From assembly GCA_016200495.1 (NCBI GenBank), contig JACQES010000252.1, forward strand, positions 1 through 33,814: a stretch of DNA of 33,814 nucleotides, written 5' to 3'. This DNA is from Gemmatimonadota bacterium (GTDB taxonomy: Bacteria; Gemmatimonadota; Gemmatimonadetes; Gemmatimonadales; Gemmatimonadaceae). This document shows, piece after piece, positions 7,673 to 16,900 of this stretch (the stretch's first letter is position 1; every line of letters begins with the position of its first letter). A program made the translations under genes and the position numbers. A model generated the notes under the pieces. The model was not told where the DNA came from. It did no database searches and saw nothing but the letters and a program-made list of their open reading frames with translations.

Positions 7673-8113
7673 ATGCCCTGCCCGGAGTGCGGCGCCGCGA
7701 CCGGCGCGGACGCGGCCGGTTGCGCGGAACGGTTCGCGCGGCTCCTGGCGCTCGACCATGCGCGGCAGGAACCGTGGGGGAGCCGGCACGGTGTCGCGTT
7801 CGCCGCGTACACGCTCCAGCATCCCGCCAACCAGCCGATCGCCGTGCTCGGCGGCTGCTGGTACCTGCTCCACCGCGTGTACGTGCAGCAGCTCGACCGG
7901 GCGTTCGTGGTCAAGTCGCTGCGCGCGCGCGACGGCGCACCGGCCGAGGCGCTGCCGCTGCCGCCGCTCACGCGGCCCGATGGCACGCGCCCCACCTTCG
8001 CGGTGACGATCGCCGACCTCGGCGCGTTCGACGCGGCCACCTACGCGGCGGGGCTCGACGCCTGGGCGCGCGCGACGCTCGTGGCATACGGCGCGGTGCT
8101 CCCCCCTGCCTGA
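7673..8113 (+). CDS. DUF5946-like small protein with N-terminal CxxC
   Basis: A 146-residue cytoplasmic protein of unknown function. It opens MPCPECGAATGADAAGC, a CxxC plus further Cys that looks like a small metal-binding knuckle, followed by the segment FARLLALDH and then VAFAAYTLQHPANQP. The combination of N-terminal CPECGA and a central Y-x-L-Q-H-P matches what I remember of the DUF5946 family; this is recall, not a search. The middle part, with GGCWYLLHRVYVQQ, is probably helical, and the C-terminal segment, with FAVTIADLGAFD, ends in a helix. The start is the ATG at 7673, 20 bases after the FabZ-like stop. It may be part of a 7200-9699 operon. No function is suggested. Confidence 0.75.
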   Translation: MPCPECGAATGADAAGCAERFARLLALDHARQEPWGSRHGVAFAAYTLQHPANQPIAVLGGCWYLLHRVYVQQLDRAFVVKSLRARDGAPAEALPLPPLTRPDGTRPTFAVTIADLGAFDAATYAAGLDAWARATLVAYGAVLPPA

Positions 8114-8117
8114 GCGC

Positions 8118-8672
8118 GTGCGGTCGCGGCGCGTGGCACGGCCGGTCCTGCTCGCGGTCGCCGGCGCGGCGCTGGCCTGCCGACGCGAGCCGCCCGACGT
8201 GACCGCGGTCGAGGCGCGCGCCATCGAGCATGCCGCGCTCACGACGCTGTTCGTCGAGCGCGAGCACGTGCGCTCGATCGAGCTCTGGCAGGGCCCGCTC
8301 AAGGACGCCCCGGTGCTCGGCGCCCTCGGCGCGGGCGCGGCGTCGGACGTGACGGCGCTCGACGCGCCCGACAGCGCGCAGCTCGCGATCGGGCTGCCGG
8401 TGCATCGCGTGGACCCCGCCGCCCTCGAGGCGCACTTCCGCGCCCATGCCGACGCGTGGGAAGCGTGGTTCCGCCGCTATCCGGGCGGCACGGGGCTCGT
8501 GGAGCTCGGTGTGCCCGAGCGCGACGCGCGCGACCGCACGCGCGCGCGGCTGGTCGTGGCGCGCAGCTGCGGCGAGCACTGTGCCGCGGCGTGGGCGGTG
8601 GTCGTGGCGCGCGACCCAGACGGCACGTGGCACACGGCGTCGGCCAAGCCGCTCACCCTTCCCAAGCGCTGA
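8118..8672 (+). CDS. Putative lipoprotein of unknown function
   Basis: A 184-residue protein starting at GTG 8118, four bases after the preceding stop. Residues 1-21 (VRSRRVARPVLLAVAGAALAC) form an Arg-rich n-region, a hydrophobic core and a Cys in a degenerate lipobox, so I infer export and possible lipid anchoring. The mature part is Ala/Asp/Arg-rich with a central WEAWFRRYPGGTGLVELG and a C-terminal SCGEHCAAAWAVVVARDPDGTW; the two Cys may form a disulfide. I do not recognise a family. Tight spacing puts it in the same transcription unit as the DUF5946-like gene and probably the metallo-beta-lactamase-fold gene after it. The absence of a visible Shine-Dalgarno leaves the start somewhat uncertain. 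Confidence 0.68.
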   Translation: MRSRRVARPVLLAVAGAALACRREPPDVTAVEARAIEHAALTTLFVEREHVRSIELWQGPLKDAPVLGALGAGAASDVTALDAPDSAQLAIGLPVHRVDPAALEAHFRAHADAWEAWFRRYPGGTGLVELGVPERDARDRTRARLVVARSCGEHCAAAWAVVVARDPDGTWHTASAKPLTLPKR

Positions 8673-8688
8673 GCGCGAGGACACGATC

Positions 8689-9699
8689 ATGTTCATGACG
8701 ACGCGGTGGATGAACCTCGGGCTCCCGTCGCGCGCGCGACGCGCGGCGTCGGCGGGCGCGATGGCGCTGCGGGCGCGTGCGGCGACGGCGGGCGCGGTCG
8801 CGCTGCTGGCGTGTGCGGCGACGGCTGGCGGATGCCTGCCGGGGGCCCTCGCGGCGCAGGCGCCCGCGCGCACGACGATCGTCATGCTCGGCACCGGCAC
8901 GCCGATTCCGGATCCCGAGCGCGCCGGCCCCGCGGTGGCGATCGTGGTGGACTCGGTGGCCTACCTGTTCGACGCCGGCAGCGGAGTGGTGCGCCGCGCC
9001 GCCGCCGCGGCGCGCGACGGGATCCCGGCGCTCAGCGCCCCGCGCCTCGGCACGCTGTTCCTCACGCACCTGCACTCCGACCACACGCTGGGCCTCAACG
9101 ACGTGCTGTTCACGCCGTGGATCCAGGGGCGCACCGCGCCGCTCGAACTGTACGGCCCGCCGGGCACGCGACGCCTCGTGAGCGGCATCCTCGACGGCAA
9201 CGCGGAGGACATCGCCGAGCGGATCGCGAGCGCGGGCGGCCCCGCGGCGGGGGGCGAGCGCGCGAACGTGCACGAGATCGGCGAGGGCGAGGTGTATCGC
9301 GACGCGCGCATCACCGTGCGCGCATTCCGCGTGCCGCACAGCGGCTGGGCCCACGCGTTCGGCTACCAGGTGACGACCCCCGACCGCGTGATCGTGCTGA
9401 GCGGCGACGCGCGCGCGAACCCGGCCATCGCGCGGGCGTGCAACCGGTGCGACGTGCTGATCCACGAGGTGTACTCGGACTCGGGGTTCCGCACGATCCC
9501 GGCGCGGCGGCAGCCGTATCACGCGCAGGCGCACACGTCGGCGTCGGAACTCGCGGCGATCGCCACGGCGGCGCGGCCGAAGCTGCTGGTGCTGTACCAC
9601 CAGCTGTACTTCGGCGCGAGCGACGCGCGGCTGCTCGCCGAAGTGCGGGCGGGATTCGCGGGCGCCGTGGTGTCGGCGCGGGACCTGCAGCGGTTCTAG
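8689..9699 (+). CDS. Exported metallo-beta-lactamase-fold hydrolase (RNase Z/arylsulfatase-like)
   Basis: A 336-residue protein with an N-terminal export signal of about 55 residues (hydrophobic stretch near residues 35-50, with a lipobox-like TAGGC). The mature part is a metallo-beta-lactamase fold: MLGTGTPIPDPERAG, the metal motif H127-L-H129-S-D131-H132, FRVPHSGWAHAFGYQV, the VLSGDAR strand and a C-terminal LLVLYHQL that supplies the last His. The GTGTP start and overall order resemble RNase Z and AtsA-type hydrolases rather than beta-lactamases, but the export signal argues against a tRNA-processing role. I start at ATG 8689, which has GAGG about eight bases upstream; an upstream in-frame extension lies inside the preceding gene. 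Substrate unknown. Confidence 0.87.
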   Translation: MFMTTRWMNLGLPSRARRAASAGAMALRARAATAGAVALLACAATAGGCLPGALAAQAPARTTIVMLGTGTPIPDPERAGPAVAIVVDSVAYLFDAGSGVVRRAAAAARDGIPALSAPRLGTLFLTHLHSDHTLGLNDVLFTPWIQGRTAPLELYGPPGTRRLVSGILDGNAEDIAERIASAGGPAAGGERANVHEIGEGEVYRDARITVRAFRVPHSGWAHAFGYQVTTPDRVIVLSGDARANPAIARACNRCDVLIHEVYSDSGFRTIPARRQPYHAQAHTSASELAAIATAARPKLLVLYHQLYFGASDARLLAEVRAGFAGAVVSARDLQRF

Positions 9700-9758
9700 C
9701 GGCTGGCGCGCGGAAGCGCGATTCGCGCGATCAGATCAGCGCGAGCGGCGACTCCCGC

Positions 9759-10175
9759 TCAGTAGCAGGTGACGTCGCCCTCGGCCTGCCCCGACCCCGC
9801 GAACGCGCCCGTGCCGCCCACGCCCTGGAAGAGCGAGCACGTCTGGGTCGTGCCCGGGTGGCTCAGCTGCGCGTTCCACCCCGTGGTGTTGCCGTTGGTG
9901 CCGGCGGCAATGACCTTCGTGCCCGTGGAGGGCTTCCAGGTGCTGAGGCCGCTTGCGCTCGTGAGACCGGCCGCCGTCACCGTCGCGTACGTCTGGTAAT
10001 CCTGGAAGTACGTCTCCTGCGCGGTCGCGAGGTTGCGCAGGTCGGACTTGAGCTGCGTGATCCACGCCTTCTCGCGGCTGCTGCTGAACTTCGGGATCGC
10101 GATCCCGGCGAGGATGCCGATGATGACGACCACGATCAGCAATTCGATCAGCGTGAAGCCGGTGCGACGCTGCAT
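9759..10175 (-). CDS. Type IV pilin / pseudopilin with class III signal
   Basis: A 138-residue prepilin. The short basic leader MQRRTG ends at the prepilin peptidase site, and the mature protein begins FTLIELLIVVVIIGILAGIA, with Phe1 and Glu5. The rest is Thr/Ser/Gly-rich, with ETYFQDYQTYATVTAAG as in type IVa and GspG-like subunits, and two Cys (TQTCSLF and DVTCY at the C-terminus) that could close a D-region loop. The ATG at 10175 is preceded by GGAG at good spacing and gives the expected six-residue leader. No pilus assembly, ATPase or prepilin peptidase genes are nearby, so the subunit must use machinery encoded elsewhere. A sigma-54-like element lies about 100 bases upstream. Confidence 0.92.
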   Translation of the reverse strand: MQRRTGFTLIELLIVVVIIGILAGIAIPKFSSSREKAWITQLKSDLRNLATAQETYFQDYQTYATVTAAGLTSASGLSTWKPSTGTKVIAAGTNGNTTGWNAQLSHPGTTQTCSLFQGVGGTGAFAGSGQAEGDVTCY

Positions 10176-10273
10176 GGGGGGACTCCGGGGTGGACGAGCG
10201 GGTGGGACACGAGGGGTTGCCACGCACGGCATGACCCCGACATCGGAAGCGCTGCCGCTCGACGCCTTACCAA

Positions 10274-10289
10274 CGCACGATGCGTGCCG
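10274..10289 (-). promoter_or_regulatory. Candidate sigma-54 (-24/-12) promoter for the pilin gene
   Basis: On the minus strand this reads CGGCACGCATCGTGCG. It keeps GG and GC ten bases apart and matches the GGCACG-N4-x-T-GC pattern of sigma-54 promoters, with mismatches at the first T, one T of the TTGC box and the last base. It lies 99 bases before the pilin ATG, leaving an untranslated leader of roughly 85-90 bases. Many pilA genes are sigma-54 dependent through PilS/PilR, which supports the reading. The 304-base gap between the pilin and NamZ-like genes holds nothing else that I can identify. Confidence 0.4.
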
Positions 10290-10479
10290 AGGTCACGCCG
10301 GGAGGCCGCTCCATGGGGCGGCTTGCTTGCTCGCACCAGCGCGGGGCCCGCGCCGGTAGGGAAATGCCGCGATTCTGGCAATTCGCTGGGGAACGCATGG
10401 CCGCGCGGCGTGACGCGGCGCACGGGGCCGCCGTGCCGGCCGCCGCGTCGCGGCGCGCAGCTCCCCGCCGCATGCCGCA

Positions 10480-11703
10480 TCACGTGTACAGGAGAACCGG
10501 ACGCACCCGGTCGGACCACGCGGGCACCGCGGTCCACGCGCGCACGAGCGCCGCATCCACGCGATCGGCGTCGGCCTCGAGCTGCGCGCGCACGCGCGCG
10601 TCGCCCACCAACCGGTCGAGGTGCCCCGTCCCCGTGGGGTTGGCCGCCGTCGGGTAGGGCGCCCACGCGAACTTGCCCGCATGCGTGGCGCACACCGCGG
10701 CGAGCAGCCGGAGCCCGAGCGCCACGGGACGCAACGCGTCGGCGTCGCGCACGACGACGCGCACCCCCTGGCAGCGTTCGCCGGCATGCGGCGGCGCGTC
10801 GGGCACGAACGCGTCGTGCTCGAGCATGACCCCCGGCGTGGGCTCGCGCTCCACGTGCGCGACCACGCGATCGGCGTCGAGCCACGGGGCGCCCACGCGC
10901 TCGAACGGCGCCTCGGTGCCGCGCGCGACGCTCAGCGTCGTCCCCTCGAACAGGCAGAGCCCCGGATACGCGAGCGCCGACGCGAACGTGGGCATCGCGG
11001 GTGAGGGCGGCACCCACGCGAGGCCGGTCGCGGGCCAGCGCATGCGGCGCGTCCACCCATCGCACGCGACCACCCGCACCGTCGCATGCGGCCAGCGCTC
11101 GCGGTGCCAGAGCCGCGCGAGTTCACCCAGCGTGAGGGCGTGCCGGATCGGGATCGCGTCCACGCCGACGAACGAGGCCAGCGCGGGATCGAGGAGCGGC
11201 CCCTCCGCCTCGGCGAGCACGCCACCCAGGGGATTCGGCCGGTCGAGCACGATGAGCGCGATGCCCGCCTCGGCGCACGCCGCTAGCACGTGGAAGAGCG
11301 TCGACGCGTAGGTGTAGAAGCGCGCGCCCACGTCGCTCACGTCGAACACGACGGCATCGAGGCCGGCGAGGTGCGCGGGCGCGGGACGGAGGCGCTCGCC
11401 GTAGAGCGACACCACCGGCAGGCCCGTGAGGGGATCGGTGCCGTCGGCGATGGGCGCACCGTCGGCCCCCGTGGCGCCGAGCCCGTGCTCGGGGCCGAAC
11501 AGCCGCGCGATGGGCACGCCGGCCGCCTGGAGCGCCACGCGCGAGGGGCGCGACGGATCGCTCCCCAGGCGCGCGGCGTCGTTGGTCACGAGCGCGACCG
11601 CGCGCGGGGCGCCGAGGTGCGACGGGTCCGCGACGACGCGATCCACCCCGAGGCGCACCACGGGCCCGGAAGCCGGCGGCGGGACGGCGTGGCGGTGCGA
11701 CAT
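10480..11703 (-). CDS. NamZ-like exo-beta-N-acetylmuramidase (DUF1343), no signal peptide
   Basis: A 407-residue protein of the DUF1343/NamZ family. Family landmarks in order are VALVTNDAARLG, the segment ARLFGPEHGLGATGADGAP, VVSLYGERLRP, the segment FDVSDVGARFYTYASTLF, DRPNPLGGVLAEAEGP, the segment ALTLGELARLWH, FEGTTLSVARGTE and a C-terminal FAWAPYPTAANPTGTGHLD. The characterised Bacillus NamZ releases terminal N-acetylmuramic acid from peptidoglycan fragments. The ATG at 11703 is supported by GGGGGAG about seven bases upstream. The N-terminus, MSHRHAVPPPASGPVVRLGV, is not a signal peptide, so the protein appears cytoplasmic and may recycle imported muropeptides. No nagZ or amidase gene is adjacent. 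Confidence 0.9.
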   Translation of the reverse strand: MSHRHAVPPPASGPVVRLGVDRVVADPSHLGAPRAVALVTNDAARLGSDPSRPSRVALQAAGVPIARLFGPEHGLGATGADGAPIADGTDPLTGLPVVSLYGERLRPAPAHLAGLDAVVFDVSDVGARFYTYASTLFHVLAACAEAGIALIVLDRPNPLGGVLAEAEGPLLDPALASFVGVDAIPIRHALTLGELARLWHRERWPHATVRVVACDGWTRRMRWPATGLAWVPPSPAMPTFASALAYPGLCLFEGTTLSVARGTEAPFERVGAPWLDADRVVAHVEREPTPGVMLEHDAFVPDAPPHAGERCQGVRVVVRDADALRPVALGLRLLAAVCATHAGKFAWAPYPTAANPTGTGHLDRLVGDARVRAQLEADADRVDAALVRAWTAVPAWSDRVRPVLLYT

Positions 11704-11765
11704 CGCGGGCTCCCCCGTGTTAGGATGGGCGCGACCGGTGCGCCGTCGGCACCGTGCGGCAAACG

Positions 11766-11793
11766 CGAAGCGACGCTTCGTGATTGCTTGACG
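11766..11793 (+). promoter_or_regulatory. Palindrome plus -35-like hexamer ahead of the 11858 operon
   Basis: CGAAGCG-A-CGCTTCG at 11766-11780 is a perfect 15-bp dyad with one central base. Seven bases further on, TTGACG at 11788-11793 is a good -35-like hexamer in an otherwise GC-rich gap. A convincing -10 is not obvious; GCAAGAT near 11815 is the best candidate, but its spacing is long. The gap (11704-11857) separates the divergent NamZ-like gene from the membrane protein/lipoprotein/hydrolase operon, so the dyad could be an operator for either. This is inferred from position only. Confidence 0.4.
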
Positions 11794-11857
11794 CCGCGCG
11801 CTGCCCGACGATGGCAAGATGCACCCGAATCGGTCTCATTGCACGCAGGAGGCGGAC

Positions 11858-12253
11858 ATGTTCGTGCAACTGCTCCTCGTGACGTTCGCGGTCGCGCTCG
11901 CGACCGCCTCGCTCGTCGCTTGGGCTTTCGCGAAGCCCATGGGCAGCATCCTCGCCCGCCTCGTGGCGGCGGAGCTGGCACCCGCCTGGCGACGCTACCT
12001 CGTGTTCGCCGTGTACGTGACCGGCGTGTCGGGTGGCGTGCGCCTCTGGGAGCTCGAGCGCTACGTTACCCCCGACAAGGACGGGCGACTGCTCGTGCTC
12101 ACGAGCGAGCGCTGGACGGTCGAGCTGATCAAGACGGTGCTCGGCGCCTTGCAGGGGACCGCTTGGATGCTGCTCGTCTTCTTCCTGTTCGCGCTCGTGG
12201 CGTACGTGGTGGTGCGCGGGTTCGAGGGCAAGCGAGGGCAACCGGCCGCGTAG
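11858..12253 (+). CDS. Small inner-membrane protein, two predicted helices
   Basis: A 131-residue protein with a hydrophobic segment at about residues 3-26 (VQLLLVTFAVALATASLVAW) and another near 103-122 (AWMLLVFFLFALVAYVVV). A possible third, weaker segment is RYLVFAVYVTGVSGGVRLW. The connecting region has RYVTPDKDGRLLVLTSERWTVELIKTVLGALQG. I do not recognise a family. The start is fixed by a textbook GGAGG five bases before the ATG at 11858. It ends nine bases before the lipoprotein gene and leads a three-gene operon with that lipoprotein and an alpha/beta hydrolase, so a cell-envelope role is plausible but unproven. Confidence 0.8.
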   Translation: MFVQLLLVTFAVALATASLVAWAFAKPMGSILARLVAAELAPAWRRYLVFAVYVTGVSGGVRLWELERYVTPDKDGRLLVLTSERWTVELIKTVLGALQGTAWMLLVFFLFALVAYVVVRGFEGKRGQPAA

Positions 12254-12262
12254 GAGGGCACG

Positions 12263-12958
12263 ATGACCGCACGCGCGATCCGACGGGCGACCGGGCACGC
12301 GAAACGTACCGTCATCCGGCTGGCCGGGAGCGCGCTCGCCGCGTGGGGCCTCACGGCGTGCGCCGCCACCCAACCCGTGCGCGTGCTGCACGCCAACGAG
12401 ACGCGCTGGGTGGCGTCGGTGGGCGGGCCGCTCCTCCCCAATTCGCTTCCCACCGGGGTGCTGCCGTACACCACCATCGGGCTGCTGCACGGGCTGAACG
12501 ACGACGTCACCGTGGGCGCGAGCCTGCACGCACTGATGCTCGCGTTCGGCGTGGCCGGTGCGGACGTGAGCATCGCGCGGCGCCTCCGCGCGCAGGAGGG
12601 CGCGTGGCCCGAGCTCACCGGCCAGGCGCAGCTGTACGGGTTCACGGGGCCGGGCGGCTCGCGGTTGTATCCCAACGTCACGACGACGCTCAGCTGGAGC
12701 GCGGGGCCGCGCACCCTGCTCTACCTGGGCGGCACCGCCACCGTGCGTCCGCAGGGGGGCGCCGCGCTCGTGGCCACGCCGCTCCTCGGCGTGCAGCGCG
12801 ACGTGAGCGAGCGCCTCGTGCTGCAGCTCGAGGGCAAGTGGATGGCGGCCAACGTGGACGCCACGAGCGGCCTCTTCGAGGGCGACGGGTCGATCGGCCA
12901 CCACGGCGCCATGGCGCTCCAGCTCGGGCTGCAGTGGCGGCGGGGAGGGGCGCGATGA
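12263..12958 (+). CDS. Beta-rich lipoprotein of unknown function
   Basis: A 231-residue protein. Residues 1-33 form a basic n-region, a hydrophobic core and a good lipobox GLTAC (Cys33), so it should be a lipid-anchored envelope protein. The mature part alternates short hydrophobic and polar strands (for example LNDDVTVGASLHALMLAFGVAGADVSI, TLLYLGGTATVRP, RLVLQLEGKWMAANVD and MALQLGLQWRR), which looks like outer-membrane beta-barrel or barrel-like strands. The last strand ends close to the C-terminus, as in barrels, although the final residue is Arg rather than Phe or Trp. GGAGG lies before the ATG at 12263. Its stop overlaps the start of the next gene (ATGA), so it is coupled to the hydrolase. 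Confidence 0.78.
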   Translation: MTARAIRRATGHAKRTVIRLAGSALAAWGLTACAATQPVRVLHANETRWVASVGGPLLPNSLPTGVLPYTTIGLLHGLNDDVTVGASLHALMLAFGVAGADVSIARRLRAQEGAWPELTGQAQLYGFTGPGGSRLYPNVTTTLSWSAGPRTLLYLGGTATVRPQGGAALVATPLLGVQRDVSERLVLQLEGKWMAANVDATSGLFEGDGSIGHHGAMALQLGLQWRRGGAR

Positions 12959-13794
12959 CCCCGCGTGGTGTGCGTCTCATCGTGGCGCTCGCCGCACTCG
13001 CGCTGTCGAGCGCGTGCAAGCTCGACACCCTCGTCTACGGCGGCAAGAAGCTCGATGCGTACGTGCTGCCGCCCACGGCCGTTCCCGACTCGCTCCGCGC
13101 GGAGGTCACCTTCGCCTCGGGCGGCGAGACACTCCACGGTTTCTGGCTCCGCCAGCCGGGCGCGGCGCCGCGCGTGACGGTGCTCTTCTCGCACGGCAAG
13201 GGCGCCAACCTCGCGCGCGTGATCGAGTGGTCGCACGCCGAGGGGCTGTGGGCGGCGGGGTTCGACGTGCTGGTGTACGACTATCGCGGCTTCGGGCGGA
13301 GCACCGGCACGTCCACCGACGAGACGACGCTCATCGCCGACGGCATGGCCGCGTACCAGTGGGTGCTGCAGCAGCCCGGCGTCACGCCGGCGCGTGTCGT
13401 CTCCTACGGCCACTCGCTCGGCTCGGTGCCGGCCACCGCGCTCGCCGCGGCCACGCCGGGGCTCCGCGCGCTCGTGATCGAGAGCGGCTTCGCGAGCGGG
13501 CACGCCATGGGCGAGTCGGCCAACCCGCTGGGGATGCCGGTGGAGTGGCTGCTGCGCGGCCCGATGGACAACCTGCGCCGCATCGCCACGGTCGCCGCGC
13601 CGGTGCTCATCGTGCACGGCTCGGCCGACGCGCAGATCCCGGTGGCGCAGGCGCATGACCTGTTCGCCGCGGCGCACGCCGGGGCGCAGCTGCAGATCGT
13701 GCCGGGCGCCGCGCACGACGACGTACCGCAGGTGCTGGGCGCGACGGCCTATCGCGCGCTGATCCGGACGTTCACGAACGCGGCGGTGCCGTAG
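12955..13794 (+). CDS. Exported alpha/beta hydrolase (BEM46-like)
   Basis: A 279-residue serine hydrolase with an N-terminal export signal (hydrophobic residues 8-20 ending ALSSAC, Cys21, a lipobox-like site). The fold order is LHGFWLRQPG, the oxyanion strand VLFSHGKGANLA, the segment DVLVYDYRGFGRSTGTST, nucleophile GHSLGS, acid Asp in HGSADAQIP and catalytic His in GAAHDD. This order matches the BEM46/YfhR-type group, whose members are esterases or peptidases of mostly unknown substrate. The ATG overlaps the preceding lipoprotein stop by four bases and has GGGGAGGGG upstream. The operon with a small membrane protein and a lipoprotein suggests action at the cell envelope. Confidence 0.9.
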   Translation: MTPRGVRLIVALAALALSSACKLDTLVYGGKKLDAYVLPPTAVPDSLRAEVTFASGGETLHGFWLRQPGAAPRVTVLFSHGKGANLARVIEWSHAEGLWAAGFDVLVYDYRGFGRSTGTSTDETTLIADGMAAYQWVLQQPGVTPARVVSYGHSLGSVPATALAAATPGLRALVIESGFASGHAMGESANPLGMPVEWLLRGPMDNLRRIATVAAPVLIVHGSADAQIPVAQAHDLFAAAHAGAQLQIVPGAAHDDVPQVLGATAYRALIRTFTNAAVP

Positions 13795-13964
13795 CGCCAC
13801 GGGGCATCGGGTTCGGGGCCCGCCCCCGCGGCCGCCCGCGCCGTGGGTCAAGACGACACGCCGTCTGGCCCCGCGCCATTCCACGGGACAACTTCTTCGG
13901 CCCCCCCTGCGTAGCCCGGGGGAGTCAGGACGTCCCTCTTCACCCCGACCGGTCACCCCCCGTG

Positions 13965-16900
13965 ATGCGTCGATTGTTCGCGCTTGCCGCGCTCGCCTCC
14001 GCCACCGCACTGTCGGCTGCCGCCCAGGGCGGCGGACCCGGCGGCGCGGCCGCGGCCACCCCCGGCCTCCCCCTCAAGGCGGCCCGCACCCACTCGTTCA
14101 CCACCACCAAGGGCACCTGGATCTCGCTCGACGTGTCGCCCGATGGCCAGACCATCGTGTTCGACCTGCTCGGCGACCTCTACACGCTGCCCATCACCGG
14201 CGGGAAGGCGAAGCGGATCACGAGCGGCATGGCGTTCGACGCGCAGCCGCGCTTCTCCCCCGACGGCAAGCGGATCGTGTTCGTCTCCGATCGCTCCGGC
14301 GGCCTCAATCTCTGGACCGCGAATGCGGACGGGAGCGACACGACGCAGGTGACGCAGGGGAACGGCAACGAGTACGCGTCGCCGGTCTACACGCCGGACG
14401 GCAAGTACATCGTCGCCTCGCGCGCGGGCGGCACCTTCGGCACCGCCAAGCTGTGGCAGTTCCACGTGGACGGCGGGCGCGGCGTGCAGCTGACGGCGAA
14501 TCCCGCCGTGCCGCCGACGCTCAAGATGATGGGCGCCGCCTTCGGCAAGGACCCGCGCTACACCTACTTCGCGGCGCGCACCGGCGACTGGCAGTACAAC
14601 TCGGTCGGGCCGCAGTACCAGGTGTACGTGTGGGACCGCGAGAACGGGCGCGTGTCGCAGGTGACGCGCCGCCAGGGTTCCGCCTTCCGCCCCGCGCTCT
14701 CGGCCGACGGCAAGTACCTCGCGTACGCCGCGCGCTTCGAGACCAAGACGGGCCTCCGCCTGCGCAACCTCGAGACGCAGGCCGAAGAGTGGCTCGCCTT
14801 CCCCGTGCAGCGCGACGAGATCGAGTCGCGCGCGCCGATGGACGCCTATCCGGGTTACGCCTTCACGCCCGATTCCAAGGCCATCGTGGTGACGTACGGC
14901 GGCGAGATCTGGCGCGTGCCGGTGGACAAGTCGCCCGCGACGAAGATCCCGTTCGAGGCCGACGTGAAGCTGGAGATGGGCCCCGAGCTCAAGTTCACGT
15001 ACCGCGTGGACACGGCCGCGACCTTCACGGCCAAGCAGGTGCGCGACATCGCCCCGTCGCCCGACGGCACCAAGCTCGCGTTCAGCGCGCTTGACCGGCT
15101 CTGGGTGATGGACCTGCCGAACGGGACGCCCAAGCGCGTGACCACCGCCAACACGGGCGAGTTCAGCCCGGCGTGGTCGCCGGATTCCAGGTCGCTCGCG
15201 TACGTGACGTGGACCGACGCGCAGGGCGGCTCGCTCATGCGCGCGACGATCGACGCCAAGAAGGCGTGGAGCACGAAGCAGCTGGCCGGCGCGGGGCTCT
15301 ACAACGATCCGGCCTGGTCGCCCGCGGGCGACAAGGTCGTCGCCGTGCGCGCCGCCGCGCGCGAGATGCAGGAAGCGGGCGCGGCCTTCTTCGGTCCCGC
15401 CGCCGCGGAGTTCATCTTGGTCAACGCCAACGGTGGCGCGGCCACCACCATCATGCCCACGTCGGGCATGGGCAATCCGCACTTCACCACCAACCCGGAG
15501 CGCATCTACGCCTACGGGCGTGACGGCCTCCAGTCGTTCCGCTGGGACGGCACCGACCTCAAGACGCACCTCAAGGTCACCGGGCCGCTGCCGCCGGGGG
15601 CGGGCGGCAACGAGCAGATGACGCTCGACGCCGGGCTCGACGCCAAGGCGGGCGACCTGTGGGTGGGCGGCCGCGCCGCGCGCACCTTCGCGCCGCTACC
15701 CGCCACCGCCACGCACCTCGACAACGACCTCGAGCCGACGCCGCCGCAGCCGCCGCCGGCCGGGCTCGTGATGATCGCCCCCTCGGGCGACATCGCGATC
15801 GCGCACGTCGGGATGGACTTCTATACGGTCGCGATTCCGCAGATCGGCGCCACGCCGCCCACGGTGAGCGTCGCCGATCCCAACGCGGCTCCCGTCCCGG
15901 TCAAGAAGCTGAACGAGATCGGCGGCGAGTTCCCGGCGTGGGCGGCCGGGGGCAAGAAGGTCATGTGGGCGCTCGGCAACGCGGTGTGGACGTACGACAT
16001 CGCGCGCGGCAAGGCGGTGGACGACTCGCTCAAGGCCGACACCAAGCTCAAGGCCGAGCTGCGCAAGAATCCCGCGACCAAGGATTCGATGGCGCGCGTG
16101 GATAGCATCGCCAAGGCCGACACGGCGGCGGCGAAGAAGAAGCCGGGCTACAAGCCGGACGAGATGCGCGTGGCCGTCACCGCCAACCGCGACCAGCCCA
16201 AGGGGACGGTCGTGTTCCGCGGCGCCAAGACGATCACGATGAAGGGGAACGAGATCATCGAGAACGCCGACATCGTCATCACCGACAACCGGATCGTGGC
16301 GATCGGCGCGCGCGGCAGCGTCACCATTCCCGCGGGCGCCAAGGTGATGGACGTGAGCGGCAAGGTCATCATGCCGGGCATGGTGGACACGCACTACCAC
16401 CCGCAGTGGCTGACGCCGCAGATCCACAACACGCAGACGTGGCAGTACCTGGCGGAGCTCGCGTACGGCACGACGACGACGCGCGACCCGCAGACGGCCA
16501 CCACGGACTTCATGACGTACGGCGACCGCGTCCAGATGGGCGACATGGTCGGCCCGCGCATCTACACGACGGGCCCCGGCGTCTTCGCGGGGGAGAACAT
16601 CCGCGACCTGGACCATGCGCGGCAGGTGCTCGCGCGCTACGCCAAGTACTACGACACCAAGACGCTCAAGATGTACATGGCGGGCAACCGCCAGCAGCGG
16701 CAGTGGATCATCATGGCCGCCAAGGAACTCGGCATCATGCCCACCACCGAGGGCGGCCTCGACCAGCGGCTCGACCTCACGCACGGCATCGACGGCTATC
16801 CGGGCGTCGAGCACACGCTGCCGATCACCCCCAAGTACGACGACGTCTTCCAGTGGTACAAGGGGACGCAGACCACCAACTCGCCGACCTTGATCGTCGA

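Noticed and set aside
9700-9758. Bidirectional terminator between the convergent hydrolase and pilin genes
   Set aside because: Only a 5-bp stem (GCGCG-ATT-CGCGC at 9716-9728) is visible, which is expected by chance in this composition.
13848-13866. Short dyad AGACG-N6-CGTCT upstream of the amidohydrolase gene
   Set aside because: Five-base arms are too short to separate from chance, and no promoter boxes are placed sensibly around it.
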